A stretch of DNA of 52,111 nucleotides from Bacteroidales bacterium (GCA_004554255.1 SFNC01000002.1:1-52111); one strand, 5' to 3'. Positions 42,329-52,107 are shown, counted from the first letter of the stretch. Translations and numbers: made by a program. The notes: generated by a model from the letters alone, not told the origin.

Positions 42329-43084
42329 TCAGTATTTGTAGAACACCGAATAATTGTCCAGGCAGAAGTAAGGAGGTATCTGTCCGACACCGGTGCCGAA
42401 CTCGCGCGATGCCTCCATCTGTATGTACAGGCCTCCGCCGAAAACCTGTTCAAATGTAACCATGTGCCAGTCTTTCAGCACTTTGCCGTCTTTGGCCAGC
42501 TCTATGGTGTTGATGGCGTTAATATTGCCGTTCTCGTCCACGGATTTTACTATAAGGTTCAGATAATCCGTAGGTTGGAGATTAAATTCCGGCGAGGTCA
42601 TAACATGGTACACGTAGTTGCTGTTGCAGATGTACAAGCTCTGTGTGGCGCCCATTACGGCGTTGCCCATGGCCAGCACGGGGAGCTCGGGCACATTCAC
42701 GGGAGACTCTGTGGGGTCCCATTTTGCCAGCAGGTAATTGGTGGAGGTGAGTGCTCCGCCTCCGGCTGCCGAGCTCCACAGGTGGTTGTCCCAGTCGCCG
42801 GCAAAGTCGCCGGTCTCGCGGCCGCTGACGGGCACGAAACCGTCCCAATATAAGGTCTCGTCATGGATAACGCGGTGCGAAAGTCTCAGAAACGGAGGGA
42901 AACTGAGGTTCTGCACTGAGGTGTCGTCGGTATATGTCCATTTTCCGGTCTCCGAGAAGTCATTGCTGGACAGCTCGAACTGGTAGGTGTACGACAGTTC
43001 CTGCTCCTTGTCCGAGCCGGTGTTGCAGGATGTCAGAGCCAGAGCGGCTACTATGCAAGCGGTGATTTTGCTGTATGCGTTCAT
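42329..43084 (-). CDS. DUF4465-like lipoprotein
   Basis: The start at 43084 gives 251 residues with a lipoprotein signal (AALALTSC, C20). The mature part matches the general pattern of DUF4465, a Bacteroidota secreted beta-sandwich family: an early conserved aromatic segment (LYWDGFVPV), then DWDNHLWSSAAGGGALTS and later YICNSNYVYHVM. Function is unknown. DUF4465 proteins often occur near outer-membrane transporters, but none is next to this gene. It is a single-gene unit between two housekeeping operons, with a -7 element at 43146. Confidence 0.65.
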   Translation of the reverse strand: MNAYSKITACIVAALALTSCNTGSDKEQELSYTYQFELSSNDFSETGKWTYTDDTSVQNLSFPPFLRLSHRVIHDETLYWDGFVPVSGRETGDFAGDWDNHLWSSAAGGGALTSTNYLLAKWDPTESPVNVPELPVLAMGNAVMGATQSLYICNSNYVYHVMTSPEFNLQPTDYLNLIVKSVDENGNINAINTIELAKDGKVLKDWHMVTFEQVFGGGLYIQMEASREFGTGVGQIPPYFCLDNYSVFYKY

Positions 43085-43145
43085 AATTGGTTCGTGTTTA
43101 TTATATATTAATGTGTATGGAACGGCATTGCGTCCCATCGTTTCG

Positions 43146-43177
43146 CAAAGTTAGGACAAAAAACAATATCGTGCAAC
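43146..43177 (-). promoter_or_regulatory. Promoter of the DUF4465-like gene
   Basis: On the minus strand, GTTG (43174-43177) and TAACTTTG (43146-43153) are 20 nt apart. The site lies just past the addA stop codon. Confidence 0.6.
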
Positions 43178-43207
43178 GATTTCACATTATTTGGCAAATG
43201 GGGGCGG

Positions 43208-46200
43208 TTACAGCTGTACGGGAACCGTCTGCAGCAGGTCGGCGTACAGCAGAGTCGCAGTAAACGTTGCCTGCGGGTAGACAAGGCGCATGCGTGCGAC
43301 ATAGTCGCGTACCTGCTCCATGTGGCCGCGTTGTGCCTCGGTGGTGAATTTAAAGTCTACAATCTCGATATTGTCGTCATCATGCCAGACGATCAGGTCG
43401 GGACGCAACACGCCGGTGTCGCCGGTGTCGAAAACGCCGGGATTCGCCGGGTCTGCGGATGTAAGCGGAGCCTCGGCAATAGTCCGTTTGGATTCCACAA
43501 ACCATTTGCGCAGTGCTCCGGCTGTCTGCGGGGCCGTTACCAGTGAGCGCAGAACCTGCTCGTCATCGGGAGTCAGCCCGCGCCTACGGGCACGTTTTAT
43601 GGCGCGTTCCATAGCGACCTCCATAGGCACATTGCGCGCATTCAGGCAGGACATTGCAAAGTGCATGGCGGTTCCGCGGACGGCGGCGCGGTGGCGGACG
43701 TCATCGTCGTATTCCACGCCGGTGGGATTGGTGGGCAGGCCATAGTCTATCTCGCTGAGGACCTTTTTGCGGTGGATGTCCACAATGTCGTAGCTATCAA
43801 GCGAAAACAGGGCTTCCCGCTGCTTCCGCTGCTGTTCCAGCTTCTTTTGCGAAACCGGCAGCGGGCGGGTGGGGGCTCCGATAATGAAGGACATGTCGGT
43901 ACTGTCGAAGCCGTCGAAGCCAGCAAGCACCTCGGCGAGGGTCTTGCCCAGGTCTACCTCGGGCTTATAGTAGACGCACAGCTCGCGGGAGGGCCGGGTA
44001 TAGGCCACATAAACGCGGTTAAGGCCGTCGGTGACGCGGGCTCGGGCGTTTGCACGGGCGCGGCTGCTGAACATGGACAGCGGTATTTCCGTCTCTTTGC
44101 GATATTCTATGTTCAGTGCCGGCGGCAGGAGTTTCAGAATCCCGCGGCGTGGCACTGACAGCCATTCTTTTTCAACCTTGCGTTTGCTTGTAAGGGGATA
44201 TTCGGCGTAGGGGAGGTGCACGCAGGCGAACTCCAGGCCCTTGGCCTTGTGGATGGTCATGACGCGTACGGCGTCGTTATTGTCCGGTGTCGCTACGGAC
44301 AGATTTGGCGAAACAGAGTTCCACCAGCGCATAAATTCCACAAGGTTGTTGCCGAATGTCGCCGAATATTGTATGGCGGCATCCTGGAAGGCCCCCAGGA
44401 AAGCCATGTCGCGGATGCGTTCCTGCTCGCTTATGCGCTTGAGAATCACAATCTCTATCAGCTCTGACAGCGACGACGGGTTTTCCTCCACCAGGTCGGC
44501 CACGGCGCCGGCGACAGTCTCGGAATTATCGCCGTAGAATATGTGGTTTATGGCGTTGACGGCCGATGCGTCCGGCTCTTCTCCGCTCTGTAACCCGCGG
44601 TTATAAAAGAACTGGAACTGCGAGCAGAAAGTGCGTCGGTCCATGTTTTTGCGGTTCATTGGTACGTCGGCCTTTGCATCCAGAAACATTTTCAAAGTGC
44701 TGACAATGAGCGCCACAGACGGATTGTTGCGCAGCAGCAGTGCCTCCTCGGTGGCGATGGGTATACCGTTGGTGAGCAGCGCCTGTGCGTATTCCTGGCA
44801 CTTGGTGCGCCTTCCCACTAAAACGGCTATGTCGCTCCAGGCGTAACCCGCTCTGTGCTGGCGTTTTATCTCCGCAACCAGGGTATCTGTCTCGCAGGTG
44901 TCTGTGGCCGATACCGTTTTGGAGAACGGGAAGAAGCGGATGTAGCCGTCCTCGTCGGCATGCGATGGCGCAATGTCCTGACAGACATTGTCGTATCCTT
45001 CCACGCCGTTCAGCTCAGCCAAAGCCGAGAACAGGGCATTGTTGAACCTGACAATCACCCCCGAGCTGCGCCAGTTGGTGTTCTCGCCGGGATGGTTGCC
45101 GTGCAGGTCCACGGCGGTCCCGAAGTGCCGGGACACCTCGGTGTGCAGGAGCGAGCTGTCGGAGTTGCGGAAGCGGTATATGGACTGTTTCTCGTCGCCG
45201 ATAATCAGGCTGTCGTTGCCCTCGGCGAGCCCGTTTTCCACTAATGGCAGCAGGTTCTGCCATTGCAGGCGCGACGTGTCCTGGAACTCGTCAATCAGGA
45301 AATGGTACAGGCTGTTGCCGATTTTTTCGTAGACAAAGGGGACATTGCCCTTGTCCATGACACCGTTCAGGACCCGGTTTGTGTCGGCGAGAACGACAAT
45401 ATTACGGTCGTTGGAGAAACGGTGTATATTGTCGGTGAGCACTTTCATGAACCGGTAAATGCTGATGCTTCCGGCAATGGTGCGAATGTCGTAAATGCGG
45501 GCCGCATTGCGCGCTATCTGCCTGAATATTACGGTCATATCGCGAACAAAATCCGTGGTGCATTCCTTTTGGCCGCGGGTCTTGGACTTGAAGAGCGATT
45601 TGGGCAGGTAATCGCGGTCATGATAGATATTGGTGAATCCGACCTGAGTGAAGACATCGGTTTGGGGAACCTCTCCGGACGCGGCCTCGTCTATCCTTTT
45701 GGCGAACGCCTGCGTCACCTCGCTGTAGTTGAACGACTTGGCGGTAAGCGCATCCATGAATTTTTTTGCCAGCTTGCGATTTTTGTCCAGGAGTTTCTCT
45801 TCCCAGTCTTTAAGATTCTCGGAGAGGTCCGGAACAGAATCCGGATTGTTCAGCCATTTTTCAAAGTCATCGGCAAGGATATGGTACTTTTCGTCGAAAA
45901 GCGCCATTGCTGACGACACCATCTTGCTGAAAATTCCGCCTCGGCGGTTGAAGATATTGAATTTACCGCCGCTGTCGCGTTGCTCGCGCATGAAGTCCAG
46001 CAAGGCTTTTGCTATGGGGTTATTGTCCGAGGTGTCCGGCGAGCAGTTAAAATCGTCCAGCATCATTGACACGGCCTCGGATACCACCGCGTCCGACTCC
46101 AGCACCACTTCGTAGTCGCCGGGATAATCCAGCTCGAAAGCCATAGCGCGCAAAACCGTCTGGAAGAAGGAGTCAATGGTGGTGACGTAGAAGTCCGAAT

Positions 46201-46552
46201 ACCCGGTCAGCAGCTGGTTCATGGCCTTAGCGGCGGCCTCGGACAGCTGCGTTACGGAGCATCCGAATTCCCGGGTGAAGTCCTTTACGTAATCTGATTC
46301 CGCCGCCGTTTCCGGGTTTGCCAGAATGTCCAGCTGCGATACAATGCGGGACTTCATCTCCTCGGTGGCCTTGTTGGTGAAGGTAATGGCCAGTATGCGT
46401 CTGTGCCGGTTCCCGAGCGGGTTGCCGAAGTCGCTGTGGTTCAGGCGGTATCTGCCGTCGCTCTGCTTTATGCCTAACAACAGCCGCAGATATGTCTTGG
46501 TGAGGGTGTAAGTCTTGCCGGAGCCGGCCGACGCTTTATAAACGGTAAGCAT
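43208..46552 (-). CDS. AddA-like UvrD-family helicase-nuclease
   Basis: The 1114-residue protein resembles AddA/RecB: an SF1 helicase fused to a C-terminal PD-(D/E)xK nuclease for double-strand break processing. Walker A is ASAGSGKT (7-14), motif Ia is ITFTNKATEEM, and the Walker B/Q motif is DEFQD (421-425). Later helicase motifs include VMTIHKAKGLEF. The nuclease motif is D1066-F-K1068 (EIVDFKF), preceded by VLRPDLIVW and followed by the QxxxY-type HMEQVRDYV. The usual partner addB is not adjacent; an 8-nt gap separates it from the SUI1 gene upstream. It would act as AddA with an AddB encoded elsewhere, or alone. Confidence 0.88.
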   Translation of the reverse strand: MLTVYKASAGSGKTYTLTKTYLRLLLGIKQSDGRYRLNHSDFGNPLGNRHRRILAITFTNKATEEMKSRIVSQLDILANPETAAESDYVKDFTREFGCSVTQLSEAAAKAMNQLLTGYSDFYVTTIDSFFQTVLRAMAFELDYPGDYEVVLESDAVVSEAVSMMLDDFNCSPDTSDNNPIAKALLDFMREQRDSGGKFNIFNRRGGIFSKMVSSAMALFDEKYHILADDFEKWLNNPDSVPDLSENLKDWEEKLLDKNRKLAKKFMDALTAKSFNYSEVTQAFAKRIDEAASGEVPQTDVFTQVGFTNIYHDRDYLPKSLFKSKTRGQKECTTDFVRDMTVIFRQIARNAARIYDIRTIAGSISIYRFMKVLTDNIHRFSNDRNIVVLADTNRVLNGVMDKGNVPFVYEKIGNSLYHFLIDEFQDTSRLQWQNLLPLVENGLAEGNDSLIIGDEKQSIYRFRNSDSSLLHTEVSRHFGTAVDLHGNHPGENTNWRSSGVIVRFNNALFSALAELNGVEGYDNVCQDIAPSHADEDGYIRFFPFSKTVSATDTCETDTLVAEIKRQHRAGYAWSDIAVLVGRRTKCQEYAQALLTNGIPIATEEALLLRNNPSVALIVSTLKMFLDAKADVPMNRKNMDRRTFCSQFQFFYNRGLQSGEEPDASAVNAINHIFYGDNSETVAGAVADLVEENPSSLSELIEIVILKRISEQERIRDMAFLGAFQDAAIQYSATFGNNLVEFMRWWNSVSPNLSVATPDNNDAVRVMTIHKAKGLEFACVHLPYAEYPLTSKRKVEKEWLSVPRRGILKLLPPALNIEYRKETEIPLSMFSSRARANARARVTDGLNRVYVAYTRPSRELCVYYKPEVDLGKTLAEVLAGFDGFDSTDMSFIIGAPTRPLPVSQKKLEQQRKQREALFSLDSYDIVDIHRKKVLSEIDYGLPTNPTGVEYDDDVRHRAAVRGTAMHFAMSCLNARNVPMEVAMERAIKRARRRGLTPDDEQVLRSLVTAPQTAGALRKWFVESKRTIAEAPLTSADPANPGVFDTGDTGVLRPDLIVWHDDDNIEIVDFKFTTEAQRGHMEQVRDYVARMRLVYPQATFTATLLYADLLQTVPVQL

Positions 46553-46560
46553 GACGCGGA

Positions 46561-46902
46561 CTACAGGCGTAATTTTTCTATAGCAGCCGTCAGGGCCTCG
46601 GGGAGAGAGCGGCGGCGGTCGCCCTGAAGGAGAATCTCATTCCCGCGGGCCGAGCCGCCGGTGCCCAGGGTGTTCTTGAGGATTTTGGCAAGGCTGCTTA
46701 CGCTTTCGTCGTTCATGGCGTCGGGACATTCTATAATGGTAGCCTCTTTACCGCCGCGGCCTTTACGCTCGTAGAAAATCTTGAAGTCCTTTGCTTTCAG
46801 GCTCTTGTGCTTGGATTCCGGGCATTCGGGAGCTTCCGCCGGGCCATCGGGCAGAGAGTCGCGCAAAGCGCCTAATGCCGCAAAAGGGTTGTTGCTATTC
46901 AT
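46561..46902 (-). CDS. SUI1/eIF1-family translation factor
   Basis: The start at 46902 gives 113 residues. The N-terminal third is low in structure. The rest is a SUI1 domain: FYERKGRGGKEATIIECPD, then LAKILKNTLGTGGSARGNEI and LQGDRRRSLPEAL. Bacterial members (YciH-type) are thought to influence start-codon selection; the in vivo role in Bacteroidota is not established. The start overlaps the upstream lipoprotein gene by 8 nt, and addA follows after 8 nt. Confidence 0.9.
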   Translation of the reverse strand: MNSNNPFAALGALRDSLPDGPAEAPECPESKHKSLKAKDFKIFYERKGRGGKEATIIECPDAMNDESVSSLAKILKNTLGTGGSARGNEILLQGDRRRSLPEALTAAIEKLRL

Positions 46903-47383
46903 GGCTGTGCAGGCTGTCGGGGTCAATGTCATGGTCTTCTATTATGACATCCTCGCCGTCGGTATACTTGGATATGTCTATGTTTGCGCCGTGAATCAGC
47001 TGCAGGGTTGTCTGCATGCTGGCATTGCGAGTAACGTCAAGTTCGTTTATGTACGCAGCCACAGTGTCGGGATTGATGGACAGGGCGTGGCACAGACTGC
47101 TGACAGCCGATGCCATTGCGCTTTCGTTGTCGGTAATATTGTCGGCGACAGTTGCAAAAATCATTGCCAGGCGGCAATATTGCCGTGCCGAAAAGGCCGC
47201 GGTATCCGGCGATGTGGCCATCCGGTTGCTCAGTTCCAGTGCCTGCCGGTAGTCGCCATCGGCAGCGACGGCTTCGGCATGGTCCAGATTGGCGTCTATA
47301 GCCTCGGGGGATGATGTAGATGCGCATGCGCAAAACATTATTGCCATGCCGGCGATAGTGAGGAAGCGTGATAATGTATTCAT
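46895..47383 (-). CDS. Small lipoprotein, function unknown
   Basis: The 162-residue protein has a lipoprotein signal (MAIMFCAC, acylated Cys at 18 or 20). A mostly helical body with a TPR-like stretch follows (LDHAEAVAADGDYRQALELS), ending in an acidic tail (EDVIIEDHDIDPDS). No enzymatic motif is seen. It lies 9 nt after rsmD and overlaps the SUI1 start, so it is embedded in the topA operon. Confidence 0.75.
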   Translation of the reverse strand: MNTLSRFLTIAGMAIMFCACASTSSPEAIDANLDHAEAVAADGDYRQALELSNRMATSPDTAAFSARQYCRLAMIFATVADNITDNESAMASAVSSLCHALSINPDTVAAYINELDVTRNASMQTTLQLIHGANIDISKYTDGEDVIIEDHDIDPDSLHSHE

Positions 47384-47392
47384 AGTAATTTA

Positions 47393-47932
47393 TCAGTCGG
47401 GGATAATGAAAATAGAGAAGTTTACCGACCCGTAGGCACGGTGTTCGGCAAAATTCGGCAGGGAAGAGAAATCGTATGCACGAGAGTGCTCCATGACGAA
47501 AATGCTGCCGGGCTTCAGTAGTTTGGAAGCCAGCACCTTGGCCGGAATTTCACCGAATCCTTCCATGTTGTATGGAGGGTCGGCGAAAATAATGTCGAAG
47601 GCGGTTACGGCGGTGTCTATGAAGCGCAATGCGTCGGCGCGCACCACACGGATGTTGCTGTCACCGAGCTTTGCCGCCACCGAGCGTATGAAGTTATACT
47701 GCGTCGGGGCCTTTTCCACAGAAGTGACCTGCCGGCATCCGCGGCTTAGGAACTCGAAGGACACTGCGCCTGTTCCGGCAAAAAGGTCCAGAGCGGTCTT
47801 GCCCTCGAAGTCAATAAGGTTTTCAAGGACATTAAAGATGTTTTCGCGCGCGAAGTCTGTGGTGGGCCTTGCGGTGATATTGGTAGGGACGTCAAATCTG
47901 CGACGTCCGTATTTTCCACGTATGATTCTCAT
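47393..47932 (-). CDS. rsmD: 16S rRNA (guanine966-N2)-methyltransferase
   Basis: RsmD methylates G966 of 16S rRNA using S-adenosylmethionine. It has 179 residues. It starts MRIIRGKYGRRRFDVP, with RPTTDFARENIFNVL next. The SAM loop is DLFAGTG (49-55) and the catalytic motif DPPY is at 118-121. It lies 2 nt after DUF3822, an order that is common in Bacteroidota. Confidence 0.96.
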   Translation of the reverse strand: MRIIRGKYGRRRFDVPTNITARPTTDFARENIFNVLENLIDFEGKTALDLFAGTGAVSFEFLSRGCRQVTSVEKAPTQYNFIRSVAAKLGDSNIRVVRADALRFIDTAVTAFDIIFADPPYNMEGFGEIPAKVLASKLLKPGSIFVMEHSRAYDFSSLPNFAEHRAYGSVNFSIFIIPD

Positions 47933-47934
47933 TG

Positions 47935-48786
47935 TCAGTCTAAAAGAGGTATTGCGATAAGCTCGAAGGGCGCGTTCAGTGCATCACGTCCCAGTTTGAA
48001 AATGTCGCTGGGGAAAATCATCGGCATCACATAGCTGACGTACTTTCTGAGCAGCGGCAGCAGCCGGTCGCGTATATCGGCGTCGCCCGAGACGATAATC
48101 CGGTCTGTGGAGTTGTCAAATTCCAGCTCGCGGGCGGCGGCAATTGTATAATAAAGGACGTCTGTTTCGGACTTATAGGGGAAGGAGTTTGCCATCAGGA
48201 GGCCGTCGCGTCCCAGGGCGACAATGTCGGCACGTCCGTCGGCGATATGCACATGCAGTTTACCCGTATTTCCCAACCGGTTTTTTATGGAGAAAAACCG
48301 GCATAGCGGCGCCATGCGGTGGCAGATGCGGGCCCTGACGCCGAAAGTGCGTCGTATGAAGGCTGTGAGTGCTGACGGGACGCAAGCGGCAATCGCGGCA
48401 TCGTCTGTGGCAGGAGAGATTATCACCTCGGTGTCGCGGTCGTCGGGGTACAGGTCATCGAAAATCTCCTCGCAGGTCTGTTCTGTGGCACGTTCGGCGG
48501 GAACGGCCATGAATCTGCGGGTGTCCACAATCACATCCGTCGCGGCGAAATCGGCCAAAAGCAGGCGGTTGTCGTAAACGACTTCCTCAAATGCCTTTAC
48601 ATTTACATCCGAGTCGGTGTCGGCGAACGGCAGATGTCTCCATATCAGGGGATTGTCGTTTACGCGCGATACAATCACAACATCCAGGCCGCCCGGCGCC
48701 ACGCGCATTGCCAGTCTACACATCTCGGGGCGCGGCACCAGCGTGGGGTCGGACAATGGTGCTCCCTGTGTATTCTGCCCGTTCAT
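47935..48786 (-). CDS. DUF3822 family protein
   Basis: The 283-residue protein belongs to DUF3822, a Bacteroidota family with an actin/hexokinase-like look (two repeated beta-alpha halves) but no known activity. It overlaps the pseudouridine synthase gene by 4 nt and precedes rsmD by 2 nt. Representative segments are FEEVVYDNRLLLADF and KLHVHIADGRADIVAL. No signal peptide is seen. The name rests on overall resemblance and on its position next to rsmD. Confidence 0.8.
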   Translation of the reverse strand: MNGQNTQGAPLSDPTLVPRPEMCRLAMRVAPGGLDVVIVSRVNDNPLIWRHLPFADTDSDVNVKAFEEVVYDNRLLLADFAATDVIVDTRRFMAVPAERATEQTCEEIFDDLYPDDRDTEVIISPATDDAAIAACVPSALTAFIRRTFGVRARICHRMAPLCRFFSIKNRLGNTGKLHVHIADGRADIVALGRDGLLMANSFPYKSETDVLYYTIAAARELEFDNSTDRIIVSGDADIRDRLLPLLRKYVSYVMPMIFPSDIFKLGRDALNAPFELIAIPLLD

Positions 48787-49727
48787 ACCAGTCGGGAGAA
48801 AGAAGCCGGCAGAGGAATCTCGAAATTCATGTCGGCGCGGGTTATGGGATGTATGAACCGCAGCGTGCGCGCGTGCAGAGCCACGCGGTGCATGGGCGAT
48901 GTGCGTGCGCCATATTTGCGGTCTCCGGCAATGGGATGCCCCATGTCTGCCATGTGTACGCGAATCTGGTTTTTGCGACCGGTGTCCAGGGTGACATCCA
49001 CAAGAGAGTATCCGTTGCGGGACTTGATGACGCGCCAGCGTGTCACAGCCAGCTTGCCTTCCTCGGGGTTGTCGGTGGAGTATACCGTCATCTGCGAGTT
49101 CTCGGCCAGGTAGCTTTTCTGTGTTCCCTGCTCGTTTTCCGGCGTTCCCTCCACAATGGCAGCATAGCGGCGGTCCATAACCATGTTGTTCCAGTTGTGC
49201 TGCATTTCCTCCTTGGCCTTTGCGCTTTTGGCGAACATCATCAGCCCGGAGGTGTTACGGTCCAGTCGGTGCACTATAAACAGCATGTTGCGCGGGTCCT
49301 TGCGCTTGAGGTAGTCGCGCAGCAACGAGTAGGCGGTACCCTCCTTTACGCGGTCGGTGCTCACGGACAGCAGTCCGTAACCCTTGTTCACCACGATAAT
49401 GTCGTCGTCCTCGTAGACTATTTTGAGGCGCGGATTGGAGAACACCTGCCACTGCCGCGAGGTGTTCACCTCTATTTTGGATGCGGCGGTAACGGGTTGG
49501 TCGAACCGTGTGGTCACCTGTCCGTCCACCATCACCTGTCCGTACTTGAGGAAGTCCTTGACGGTTACGCGCTTGCGGTCCGGCATGGCGGCGTACATAG
49601 CCTCCAGCAGGCCTACCGGCGCGTCGGACTGCGGTACGTTTACGCGTACTATAATATCCGGGCGGAACGGCGCGCGTTCGGCTCCGGGCTTCTGACTCAG
49701 TTGTTTGCGTTTGCGGAAGTTTGCCAT
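48783..49727 (-). CDS. RluA-family 23S rRNA pseudouridine synthase
   Basis: The 314-residue pseudouridine synthase has a basic N-terminus and an S4-like RNA-binding domain (about 48-88, VTVKDFLKYGQVMVDG). The RluA catalytic domain carries D156 in the HRLDRNTSG motif. The later RVHMADMGHPIAGDRKYG is the conserved RxH...GD.YG block. The exact uridine targeted cannot be told from sequence. Its ATG follows the topA stop without a gap, and it overlaps DUF3822 by 4 nt. Confidence 0.93.
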   Translation of the reverse strand: MANFRKRKQLSQKPGAERAPFRPDIIVRVNVPQSDAPVGLLEAMYAAMPDRKRVTVKDFLKYGQVMVDGQVTTRFDQPVTAASKIEVNTSRQWQVFSNPRLKIVYEDDDIIVVNKGYGLLSVSTDRVKEGTAYSLLRDYLKRKDPRNMLFIVHRLDRNTSGLMMFAKSAKAKEEMQHNWNNMVMDRRYAAIVEGTPENEQGTQKSYLAENSQMTVYSTDNPEEGKLAVTRWRVIKSRNGYSLVDVTLDTGRKNQIRVHMADMGHPIAGDRKYGARTSPMHRVALHARTLRFIHPITRADMNFEIPLPASFSRLV

Positions 49728-52070
49728 TTATTTAGTTTTGCGGGTGGTTGTGCGGCGCGGTGCGCGGCGAGGTTTGCTGTCCTGGCCGGCAATGATTTCG
49801 CGGCACTCGTCCACGGTGAGGGCGGTGGGGTCGTCCACGGTCTTGGGGATTTTATAATTGTTGCCGTTGGCGGCGATGTATACGCCGTAGCGGCCGTTGA
49901 GGATGCGGATTTCCGGGGCGTCGGCGAATTCCTTGACAATCTTGTTGCGTTCATCGGTGCGTTTGGCCTCAATCAGCGCTATGGCTTTATCCAGGCTGAT
50001 GGTGTCGCAGTCGATGCTCTTGGGGATGGAGATGAACTTGTTGTCGTGCTTCACGTACGGCCCGAAGCGTCCTACGCCGATGTTTACGGGCTTGTCCTCG
50101 AACTCGCCCAGCTGGCGCGAGCAGCTGAACAGTTTCAGTGCCTCGTCCAGTGTAATGGTTTCGAGCGACTGGCCTTTCTGCAGAGAGGCAAAGCGGGGCT
50201 TGTTGTCGCCATCGTTGGTGCCTATCTGTACCAATGGACCAAAGCGTCCTATTTTCACAGATACCGGCTGTCCCGAGGCGGGGTCGGTGCCAAGCAGGCG
50301 TTCGCCCACCTTGTGTTCCAGGCGCATGTTCATGGCCTTTTCCACATCGGGGTGGAATTCGGTGTAGAAATCGCCGATTTCCGACTCCCATCGCAGCTTG
50401 CCCTCGGCAATGCGGTCGAACTTGCTCTCCACCTGCGCGGTAAAGTTATAGTCCAGGATGGAGGGGAAGTACTCGGTGAGGAATCTGTTGACGATAATAC
50501 CGATATCGGTGGGTATCAGCTTGCCTTTCTCGGCGCCGAAAGTCTCGGTGTTGCGGGTCTCGGTGATTTTTCCGTCGGCGAGGGTGAGAGCGACCACAGG
50601 GCGTTCCACGCCGGGGCGCTCGCCTTTCTCCACGTATTCGCGCTGCTGTATGGTGGAGATTGTCGGCGCGTAAGTGGATGGGCGGCCAATGCCCAGTTCC
50701 TCAAGTTTCTTAACCAGAGAGGCCTCGGTGTATCGCGGGGGCTGCTGTGTGTATCGCTGAGTTGCAGCGATAGACTGCGGAGCAAGGGCCTCGCCGATGT
50801 TCATTTTGGGCAGCAGTCCCGAGGTCTCGGTCTCGTTGAGAGTCTCCTCGTCGTGTCCTTCTATGTAGACATTCAGGAATCCGTCGAATTTAATAACCTC
50901 ACCGGATGCCGAGAAGTGTTCGTTTGCGCGTGTTGAGATTGCAATGTCGATTGTGGTTTTTTCAATCTCGGCATCGGCCATCTGCGATGCTATGGTGCGT
51001 TTCCAAATCAGGTTATAGAGCTTTTTCTCCTGCGCGGTGCCCTCAATGTTGTGGCGGTCAATGTATGTGGGCCTGATTGCCTCGTGTGCCTCCTGTGCGC
51101 CTTTGGAGCTGGTGTGGTAATGGCGGACCTTGAGATAGCGCGGGCCGATAACGTCGTTGATTTCGCGGCTGATGGAATCGATGGCCAGCGAGGACAGGTT
51201 CAGCGAGTCGGTACGCATGTAGGTGATGTGTCCGGCCTCGTACAGTCTCTGCGCCACCATCATGGTCTGGGATACGGTGAATCCCAGTTTGCGCGAGGCT
51301 TCCTGCTGGAGGGTGGAGGTTGTGAAGGGAGGCGCGGGGCTTTTGCGCAGCGGACGCACCTGCACATCATGCACGGTAAAGTCGGCATTGGCGCAATCCT
51401 TCAGGAACTCGCGGGCTGTTTCGGGATCGGGCAGACGTCGCGACAGGTCGGCTTTTACAGTGTATGCGTCGGCGGTGGCGAACTGGGCGGTAACACGCAT
51501 ATAAGGCTCGGCGCTGAAGTTCTTGATTTCTTCCTCGCGGTCTACAATCAGCCTCACGGCCACGGACTGTACGCGTCCGGCGGACAGTGACGGTTTTATC
51601 TTCTTCCAGAGCACCGGCGACAGCTCAAAACCCACTATGCGGTCCAGCACGCGGCGTGCCTGCTGTGCGTCCACAAGGTTGAGGTCTATGTCGCGCGGAT
51701 TCTCTATGGCGTGGAGTATGGCGTTACGGGTAATCTCATGGAAAACGATGCGCCGCGTGTGCTCCGGGCTGAGCCCCAGCACCTCGTACAGGTGCCAGGC
51801 AATGGCTTCTCCCTCGCGGTCTTCATCGGAAGCCAGCCATACCGTCTCGGCTTTCTTGGCGGCTTTCTTGAGTTCGGCAACCAGGGGCTTCTTGTCCTCC
51901 GGGATTTCGTATACGGGTTTGTAGTCGTTGTCTACTTCGACGCTGAAATTCTTCTTGCAAAGGTCGCGTATGTGTCCGTAGCTGGACATCACCTTGTAGT
52001 CGCTTCCCAGGAATTTCTCAATAGTTTTCGCTTTTGCCGGAGACTCGACTATCACGAGATTTTTCTGCAT
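49728..52070 (-). CDS. topA: DNA topoisomerase I
   Basis: This type IA topoisomerase relaxes negative supercoils. It has 780 residues and is complete in the window. The Toprim domain shows E9 (LVIVESPAKAK) and the acidic SDEDREGE (81-87). The active-site tyrosine is Y284 in HITYMRTDS. Instead of the C-terminal zinc ribbons of E. coli TopA it has topoisomerase C-terminal repeats (GRFGPLVQIG, GRFGPYVKHD, GRYGVYIAANG). A basic tail (RRAPRRTTTRKTK) follows. Start and stop are clear. It leads the operon that runs through addA. Confidence 0.98.
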   Translation of the reverse strand: MQKNLVIVESPAKAKTIEKFLGSDYKVMSSYGHIRDLCKKNFSVEVDNDYKPVYEIPEDKKPLVAELKKAAKKAETVWLASDEDREGEAIAWHLYEVLGLSPEHTRRIVFHEITRNAILHAIENPRDIDLNLVDAQQARRVLDRIVGFELSPVLWKKIKPSLSAGRVQSVAVRLIVDREEEIKNFSAEPYMRVTAQFATADAYTVKADLSRRLPDPETAREFLKDCANADFTVHDVQVRPLRKSPAPPFTTSTLQQEASRKLGFTVSQTMMVAQRLYEAGHITYMRTDSLNLSSLAIDSISREINDVIGPRYLKVRHYHTSSKGAQEAHEAIRPTYIDRHNIEGTAQEKKLYNLIWKRTIASQMADAEIEKTTIDIAISTRANEHFSASGEVIKFDGFLNVYIEGHDEETLNETETSGLLPKMNIGEALAPQSIAATQRYTQQPPRYTEASLVKKLEELGIGRPSTYAPTISTIQQREYVEKGERPGVERPVVALTLADGKITETRNTETFGAEKGKLIPTDIGIIVNRFLTEYFPSILDYNFTAQVESKFDRIAEGKLRWESEIGDFYTEFHPDVEKAMNMRLEHKVGERLLGTDPASGQPVSVKIGRFGPLVQIGTNDGDNKPRFASLQKGQSLETITLDEALKLFSCSRQLGEFEDKPVNIGVGRFGPYVKHDNKFISIPKSIDCDTISLDKAIALIEAKRTDERNKIVKEFADAPEIRILNGRYGVYIAANGNNYKIPKTVDDPTALTVDECREIIAGQDSKPRRAPRRTTTRKTK

Positions 52071-52099
52071 GGTGTGTTGTTTAAAAAGTTATTCGGCTG

Positions 52100-52107
52100 C
52101 AAAAGTA
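52100..52107 (-). promoter_or_regulatory. -7 element for the topA operon
   Basis: On the minus strand this reads TACTTTTG, 29 nt before the topA ATG. The -33 element would lie beyond the window. Confidence 0.6.

Noticed and set aside
48591..50936. A 781-codon open frame on the plus strand opposite rluA, DUF3822 and topA
   Set aside because: It has no family resemblance and lies wholly antisense to four well-supported genes whose codon use explains the open frame.
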